Source: Ochromonas danica (Eukaryota; Sar; Chrysophyceae; Chromulinales; Chromulinaceae). From it: 27,424 nt of DNA. A model generated the notes under the pieces. It was not told the DNA's origin. It saw only the letters and a program-made list of their open reading frames with translations, and ran no database searches. Location: the NCBI GenBank assembly GCA_015146655.1, contig VKHL01000245.1, positions 1 to 27,424 of the forward strand, in the 5' to 3' direction. The position numbers and the translations under genes are program-made. Below, piece after piece: positions 21,616 to 27,424 of the stretch (within the stretch, counting starts at the first letter, position 1; every line of letters begins with the position of its first letter).

Positions 21616-23914
21616 ATGAATTCCATGGATTCCATTTATTGCTTCACTACCGTTGATTGCCAAGAGTGGAAGATATTAGCTATGGACGATTTCATCATTG
21701 ATCTGACTCAGAGAAGTGATGATTCTGGGCCGAGTCAAAGCCCAAAATGCTGTAGCAAGGGAGAGGAGGTGATCGATCTCACCTCCCCACCCGTGACCAA
21801 GAATCCGAGGCCGGTCTCTCTCTTCGACATGGTGATAAATGGCAGCAGTCAGCAGAGACCCTGCACAGCTTCGACTCTCTCTGATGGCCAACGCAATTCG
21901 CGAGATGTGGCTAAGATGGGGACTTCATCTATTGACGCCATGGGCGACTGCTCCGATTCCATGCACAGTCTGGCCAGTGAGGGAAGTGTGGGGTCCTCCC
22001 TGCTGGCCATGCTGGACTTGAAGGAGCAGGAAGTCTTTCCTCTTCTACCTCCTTGTTCTCTACCTTCTCAACGACAACCAGACCAAGTTTCGTCAGCTAC
22101 AATCAGCAGAAGAAGGAAGACAGAACAGACATGTCCTTGTCCATGTCCATCCACCTCATCCTCCCTTTCCACATCTATTATCCACACTTCAGATTACCTC
22201 CTCTCGAACCCTTCCAGTTCTAGTAGTGCTTCGGGATCTACTTCAACTTCCTTTCTCTCCCTCTCTGCCGCTATTATATCCTCGACTTCCTCTGCAATTG
22301 CTTCTTCTCCGCCTTCAAATGGCTCTTCCAACGTTGGAACCATCGCAAACAAACCCCAGAACAACAAGAGTAAAAAGGAAAAACAGCCAAAGCAAAGCCT
22401 TGGAAGTCGAGCTGTGCTTCACAAATTCCTCAACTTGCCTCCTCCCTCTTCTTCTTCCTCTGAAGAAGGAGCCTGCCATTCTCATCTCCGAGCCGAAGAA
22501 TATGATGTGATCTTGTTAGTTGATCAGAGGGAGAGAGCGCATGATCAAGTGGTGGCGGGGCTGCTGGGGGAAGGAATTCCTTGCCGACTGGCCACTTTGG
22601 CAGTGGGCGATTTCCTTTGGATTGCTCGTCCTCGCCCGTCTGCCAATTCTAGAGGCGTGCCGCATGGCATTAGTGGTAATAATATCACTACGGAATCGTC
22701 TTCTTCGACCTGCTCTTCTGAGCTGGACTGCTCCGATACGGAAGGAGATATCGAGGTGTCCACCTCTTCCACCATCAGTGAGAGGAGGACAGCTCTTCCT
22801 ATGACAAAGAAGACGAAAAAGAAAGCGACGCCTAATAGAGAAGATGAAGGCGACGACCTACACGCAGAGAGTTGTCTGATCTTGGATACCATCGCTGAAA
22901 GAAAGACTGTGGCTGATCTGGCAAGCAGTCTGTGCGATGGGCGGTATTACGACCAAAAGCAACGCCTTCATCACACTATGATCCCCATTTGCTGGTACGT
23001 TGTTGAGGCGGAGTCCATGGTACTCCCTTCTCAACAAAAGAATATTAGTGTGGACCATATTAAGTCCGCCATGGTATCTACCTTTGTAAGCCTCCACCCT
23101 GACAAACTGTTCCACCCCTAGACTAATGCCTCACTACCATTGCCTCACTACCATTGCCTCTTCATACCTCACTATAATAGATTGAGAGCAAGATGCATGT
23201 TCTCAAGACCAGAGGGTTTGATCATACCATACGATCGTTAGCACAAATTCACAGGTAAGCCTTGCGGTTTCTTCCGTCCATTGCTATTCTCCTCATGGAC
23301 ACTTTGAACAGGCAAGTTCAAAGAAGGTTTCAGGAGAAATGCAAGGGAGGAGCTCTGCTTTCTTCTTTCCAACGCTTTTCGGTATTTCAAGAGTCCTACA
23401 CACGCAAGCAATGCTCAACCTACGGTGAACTATTTCTCTGCCAACTGAGGCAAATCCAAGGTTGTTCCATGGGCACTGCGAATGCCATATGCAAGCACTT
23501 CCAAACATGCGGGCAGTTCATGGACTTCCTGCGCCAAACAGATCGAGCGTTTGCTGTGGTAAGGATTCGTTTGTTAGTTTGAGAGAGATATCATATCATC
23601 TATCTTGTCTTTAGAACTTCTTGGCGAACTTGTACAAAGTAGAGAGCCTTGTCAACACCCAGGAGACTGCAGCTTCAATGGAGGACTCTCCATCTGATCA
23701 TGACAAGGAAAACGATCACCCTTCTCACACCAATACCATGCCAACATCTTTGATGCTCCCCGTGGAGAAGGATCGATGGGCCCAGAATAACCAATCTATT
23801 GGCTCGATGCCTGCGAAACAAACATCTGCTAGCTGTAAAGGAGGTCGAAGGAAAATGAGGATTGGGCCAAGTTTGGCTCAAGAAATCTATCGCGTCTTTG
23901 CAGAGGATTACTAA
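21616..23914 (+). CDS. MUS81: MUS81-type structure-specific endonuclease
   Basis: Exons 21616..23085, 23181..23254, 23312..23558 and 23615..23914 give 2091 nt, 696 aa, with GT-AG introns of 95, 57 and 56 bp. The ERCC4 nuclease has LVDQRER (D303), GDFLWIAR (D332) and the catalytic ERKTVAD (E428, K430, D434), followed by DGRYYDQKQRL. A tandem HhH segment (QLRQIQGCSMGTANAICKHF) and the family's terminal IGPSLAQEIY follow. MUS81 with an EME partner cuts branched recombination intermediates in the nucleus. Oddities: a Ser/Asp/Glu-rich insertion of about 80 residues lies inside the nuclease between the GDF and ERK motifs, and the usual N-terminal HhH domain is not seen. In its place are a Ser-rich region and two SUMO-interaction-like motifs, FIIDLT (26-31) and EVIDLT (51-56). 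The start could instead be the ATG at 21682, which keeps both motifs. EME1 is excluded by the intact ERK-D motif. Confidence 0.9.
23127..23160 (+). repeat. 14-bp tandem repeat in MUS81 intron 1
   Basis: TGCCTCACTACCAT occurs twice in a row, then TGCCTC begins a third copy. It fills the middle of the 95-bp intron. Confidence 0.8.
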
Positions 23915-24086
23915 TATCATTAGACTGATAGAGATCATACAAGGAAAGACTGGATGTAAGGAAGTCAGTGGGTCTGATAACAGAACGGTGATATTGATGC
24001 CTGCATTACACCACCTAACTACAACTACGTTCCTTACACACACTTGGCAGAAGAGAAATACATGTTCTTGCAATTGGGTTCCATAC

Positions 24087-24957
24087 TCACTTCTTCTTCT
24101 CATTAGCCTCTTGAGCATCTTGTGCAGCCAAGGCCTCCATAGCAGAAGTCAACTGCACCACATTGACTAGTTGCTTCAACACACAGGCTGGTAGACAGCC
24201 CACGAAGCAAAGCGACCGCAGCAGAGGATACCATGAAGCAGCCTCAGAAGAAGAGGCAAGGAAGTGCAGAACATAGAGCAAGACGTAGAAGACCTCAGTG
24301 CCCACACAGCAATAGCCAAAGAGCGGGTAGATGGAGTAGTACCACTGCAGCAGAGCATTGCGATGTTCCAGAGCTTCTTTAGACTTGTGATGCGATGTTA
24401 CACTGTGTCACATGCAAAGACAGAGAAGATACAGCATAGTGAGGTATAGACTAGACCAACAAGACACACAGCACTGAACTATCACTACCACTGCTACCAC
24501 TACCCAGCAGACACTACACTACACTACCCACCCCATACTATACTAGCTCTGTCCTACCTCATGACATGAAACCAGTGACTGGTGATATCCAAGACAATAA
24601 GAAAGGTAAAGGCCAAGAGATAGTCAGGATACAATCTGGAGAGAATGACGAGCAGTCCACAGGTAGACACTCGATCAGTCACCATGTCCAGCACTCCTCC
24701 AAAGCGAGAGCCTACAGTATCTCACCATGAGAACACAGAGGGGGAGGAGGAAAGAAAGGACCTGACTCACACTGTTGGAAAGCTCGAGCCACATATCCAT
24801 CGACCACGTCACCTCCAAAGGCCAACAGGTAGGCCAACACAGAGACTTTCCAATTACTCAATGCAGTAGCAAAGGAGATAACCATGAAGAGGAAGCGCAA
24901 GTAACCAATAAGGTTAGGATAGAATAACAAGACATCTCGAGTAGTGAGATTGGCCAT
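24087..24957 (-). CDS. PIS1: Phosphatidylinositol synthase
   Basis: Three exons, complement(24087..24402, 24558..24711, 24771..24957), give 657 nt, 218 aa, the usual size. Introns are 155 and 59 bp. It joins CDP-diacylglycerol and myo-inositol to make phosphatidylinositol in the ER membrane. The CDP-alcohol phosphotransferase motif is complete across the first splice junction: D50-VV-D53-G54-YV-A57-R58, eight residues, G67, D71, D75. Family-specific features are FYPNLIGYLR at the start, CSRFGGVLDMVTDR, the LDITSHWFHVM segment and a helical C-terminal end with AALAAQDA-like spacing and a Lys tail. Start at 24957 fits the family's short N-terminus. The gene is convergent with MUS81 (172 bp between stops) and divergent from SWS1. 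Confidence 0.95.
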
Positions 24958-25167
24958 GACGGGATTTCTCTCCAAGACAAACAAGATCAGGAAATAAGGC
25001 CAAAGGTGGGAAGGGCAAGGGGTCCAGACCCAGATCTGGCTTTCTGAGAGTTCTCACACCCAGAACACGAGCATGAGCGAGCATAACTATTATTGTGTTG
25101 CGTGGAATCATTCATTCTGCCCGCGCATCGAATAATACTCGACCCCCACAGTCAGTCAACTTGAAAG
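24958..25167. promoter_or_regulatory. PI synthase/SWS1 divergent spacer
   Basis: These 210 bp between two start codons must hold both promoters. No TATA box or repeat stands out. Confidence 0.4.
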
Positions 25168-25704
25168 ATGATCTCATCAGAGCAATGGGAACTATTAAAT
25201 CTCCTTATGGATAAAGGTAAACATATTACCATGGAGATAGAGGAGGTTCTCACAGCAGCACATTGGATCCTCTCACAGGAAAGCAAGTTGTTGGAGAGCA
25301 GTCTGGAGATCCTGGATTCCATGGAAGACAGCAGCACTAGTCCTACCATAGAGGCCATCTACCACGAAGAGACTAATCGCCACTATTGGAAGGTGCAGAG
25401 CAGATCCCAAGATAGCGGGTATTATCTCTGTCTGCAGGAGAGCTGCTCCTGCCCCTTCTTCATGACCTCTCTGCGCCAGGGAGGACTGCCTGACAATCAG
25501 CAGAAGATCGTCTGCAAGCACCTCGTGGCTATTCGTCTGGCCACTGCATTGCGGCGTGTTAAGATGCAAAGGGTGCCATTGGAGAGATTCCTCGTTCTAA
25601 TGGAGCAAATGCTCTCTGGAAGAGCAGCAGCAGCAGTAGGTGGAGGAGGAGGTCTCACTCCAAGCTCTTCATTCTCTACCCCTCATTACCCGAGAAGAAA
25701 ATAG
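25168..25704 (+). CDS. SWS1/ZSWIM7-like SWIM zinc-finger protein
   Basis: Single exon, 178 aa. The N-terminal half is helical (MISSEQWELLNLL...). The SWIM finger has C93-S-C95, then C116-K-H118, in the setting YLCLQESCSCPFF ... CKHLVAIRLATAL. That spacing and the short length match SWS1/ZSWIM7, the Shu-complex subunit that helps RAD51 load at damaged forks together with RAD51 paralogs in the nucleus. The C-terminus adds a low-complexity Ala/Gly/Ser tail of about 30 residues. The start is the first ATG. A transposase-derived SWIM protein is less likely because nothing else of a transposon is present. Confidence 0.8.
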   Translation: MISSEQWELLNLLMDKGKHITMEIEEVLTAAHWILSQESKLLESSLEILDSMEDSSTSPTIEAIYHEETNRHYWKVQSRSQDSGYYLCLQESCSCPFFMTSLRQGGLPDNQQKIVCKHLVAIRLATALRRVKMQRVPLERFLVLMEQMLSGRAAAAVGGGGGLTPSSSFSTPHYPRRK

Positions 25705-26033
25705 CCTGCTCGATGATACTCGATGCTTGTTGTCCCCTGCTTTGGCTTTGGCTTTGGCTGTACTCCTGACAATGTGCTACGATCTACAGTAGCTGTACTC
25801 CTGGTACTACTCGCAATTGTTTTCTTTGGAGTCGATTGGTGACAAGACCATTACCTGTGACTCTCATGGTTAATGTATGTATCCTGTGAGAAGACGAGAC
25901 AGTCACATTCTCTATGAAGACTACCAGAGACAGCACGGCGCAATAGGGGTAACCGAATACACTCATTAGACTTTACAGAGAGCTTGACAGTCGTTCAACT
26001 ACAGTTAAGATTCAAGAAGACAATCGAGATTCT
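25705..26033. other. Convergent 3' regions of SWS1 and the GH18-like gene
   Basis: These 329 bp lie between two stop codons. They contain a short TTGGCT hexamer run (25741-25760) and the repeated phrase AGCTGTACTCCTG/GGCTGTACTCCTG (about 25756-25803). No gene was seen. Confidence 0.5.
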
Positions 26034-26993
26034 TTAATTCCATTGGATGTAACCTTCCACCTCTACTCCTTGAGATGAGAAGTAGCTTTGAGCTGAATCG
26101 TAAAGAGAGGATGTGATGATACTCGGTACAATGGCAGCCTGTGCATTTCCATATTCAGACCAGGGAATTTCCCCAATGGGAGAGAAGTCATTGCCTTCTT
26201 CATCTGGATTCTCGCCATTGGTGAATAGATTGGGAGAGATGAAGTCAATATTGCTATTAGCAAGGAAACCACGAAGAAGATCAATGAAATCAAAGAAGTA
26301 AATAGGTGCAAACTTCGCAACATTAATCCCGATAACGAGACCAAGGGCCTTTGCTGCCGCGAAGACTTGAGCAAAGGCTCCTTGCAAGTTGCTTGCTCCT
26401 CTTCCCAGGGAGAATACTATTCCATCATACTGCGAGAACTTGCCTTGATTGATGTCTGCTTCTAATTGAGCCAGTGAAGAGTCTGTAAAGTAGCCTTCAT
26501 CTCCATATCCTCCAATGGAGATGAACTTCTTGTGAGGTAGAAGAGATAGAATGTCTGCGCTGTCCTTTAACGCTTTGTCTGAGTCAGTCCATCCACTCAA
26601 GGCTATCCCTGTTAGCACATGATTTTCATGCAAAACCTATTACTGTACGCTGTTAGTATCAGAAGATAGGGGCAGAGATTCTTCACCAATATTGCTGTCC
26701 GCAGGGATTGTTTGAGTGGTCCATGTCTTCACCCAGACTCCTTTGACAGAAGCTATTCATCCAGGAACCACATGCTGTTGGACCAGGTACACTTGAAGAG
26801 GTCTAGGGGAAGGCTTACCGGTAGTGGTGGTATTGGCATTGGACCCCTTATTTCTGACTGTTGAGCGCAGGTTGGCAGCCTGTACTGAGTTGGTCCTCAG
26901 ACCATTCACTAGGAATAAGAGCACGACCATTATCAGAGCAGTGTGAGATAGTTTGAGGACTTGTCTCTTCTTCCTTGCCATCCTACTCATCAT
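26034..26993 (-). CDS. Secreted or anchored GH18-like barrel protein
   Basis: Three exons, complement(26034..26608, 26687..26752, 26819..26993), 816 nt, 271 aa. Introns are 78 and 66 bp, both GT-AG in phase 1, and the first-spliced junction reads SNIGIALSGW. A TACTAAC-like branch site (ATACTAACAG) lies in intron 2. Residues 12-35 form a basic start plus hydrophobic helix (LIMVVLLFLVNGL), a signal peptide or anchor. The rest alternates strands and helices like a TIM barrel: KFISIGGYGD, YDGIVFSLG, LGLVIGINVAKFAP, NIDFISPNLFT, AAIVPSI and the end GYIQW. These fit chitinase-like GH18 relatives. The strand that carries DxxDxDxE in active GH18 enzymes reads DGIVFSLGRG here, so chitinase activity is doubtful. 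The protein may bind glycan without cutting it. The fold call is from pattern only. Confidence 0.6.
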
Positions 26994-27424
26994 CGTTCTC
27001 TCTCTCTATAGTTTAGGTAATAATTATGACCAAGATGATCATAACTTTCACTGACCATCTTTGACCCATAATAACTGAAAGATACCGTATTCTGCTGTGA
27101 AGAAAACTGAAAGATACCAGTGGCAGAGCTGAAAGGTTGAACTAGAAGCCTTTGCACTTTGTAAGATTTAACATTTCATGTATCACTACCTTGACTTTAC
27201 ATACTAACCTAGCTAGTCTAATACTGCACAAGTCTACTACTATTTAATTGGTTTCATACGCAATCAGATTAGCTTAGCCTTGTAGTGCTGCGTTACGACA
27301 CTACAAAGCTGCAGTGTCCAGATTCTTCGCTACTCCTTCACCTTTCTTGTAACACATGGCCGGGCTGCACTGTATAGCGCACACTACCCCTCTGAAATCT
27401 CTTGCGCCTCCTCATTCCTCTGCC
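26994..27424. other. Upstream region of the GH18-like gene, window end
   Basis: No gene is seen. AACTGAAAGATACC occurs at 27073-27086 and again at 27105-27118, with a related CTGAAAGG just after. These lie 80-125 bp upstream of the start codon at 26993 and could be promoter elements. Confidence 0.4.
27073..27118. repeat. 14-bp direct repeat upstream of the GH18-like gene
   Basis: Two exact copies of AACTGAAAGATACC have a 32-bp period, about three helical turns, so proteins bound to them would lie on one face. Confidence 0.7.

Noticed and set aside
26757-26818. Continuation of the GH18-like first exon to 26757
   Set aside because: A good donor at 26818 (GTAAGC) and the phase-1 match to exon 2 favour splicing there.

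Overview
The window is nuclear DNA of a protist. Genes are broken by short GT-AG introns of about 57-155 bp. Several proteins carry long Ser/Asn/Asp-rich insertions. Hybrid histidine kinases sit beside a Sel1-repeat kinase, a mix common in stramenopile-type algae and related protists. No sequence here fixes the lineage, so that is a guess. Exon joins were made by eye from frame, splice dinucleotides and family motifs.

Layout. 1-1787: two unrecognised open frames, AT-richer by eye than the rest, the first running off the left edge and starting with a 69-bp tandem repeat. 3314-7660 (-) and 8374-12054 (+): two five-exon hybrid histidine kinase genes, head to head around a 713-bp spacer. They share four introns at the same places. 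Two intron-spanning tracts are almost identical in inverted orientation, while the membrane sensors and the inserted linkers have diverged almost completely. 13393-16683 (+): an intronless Ser/Thr kinase gene with an N-terminal helical bundle resembling the MLKL/HeLo type and eight C-terminal Sel1 repeats. A decayed copy of its promoter-proximal end lies at 17950-18075. 17002-17641 (-): a small coiled-coil gene. 18583-21498 (-): a six-segment ion channel with a very long disordered tail. It is divergent from MUS81 (21616-23914, +), which has two N-terminal SUMO-interaction-like motifs. 24087-24957 (-): phosphatidylinositol synthase, convergent with MUS81 and divergent from an SWS1/ZSWIM7-like SWIM protein (25168-25704, +). 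26034-26993 (-): a secreted or anchored protein that looks like a GH18-type TIM barrel.

How the genes relate. Two themes are visible: membrane and phosphorelay signalling (two hybrid kinases, the Sel1 kinase, the channel, PI synthase) and homologous-recombination repair (MUS81 and SWS1). Shared divergent promoters are suggested between the two histidine kinases, between channel and MUS81, and between PI synthase and SWS1. Function beyond the individual families is inference.

The most interesting object is the inverted histidine kinase pair. Its near-identical tracts sit exactly at the sensor/catalytic and catalytic/receiver junctions, so gene conversion has been homogenising them, and inversion between them would swap sensors or receivers in frame. 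The second is the MLKL-like bundle + kinase + Sel1 protein, a candidate cell-death or immune-type kinase in a protist.
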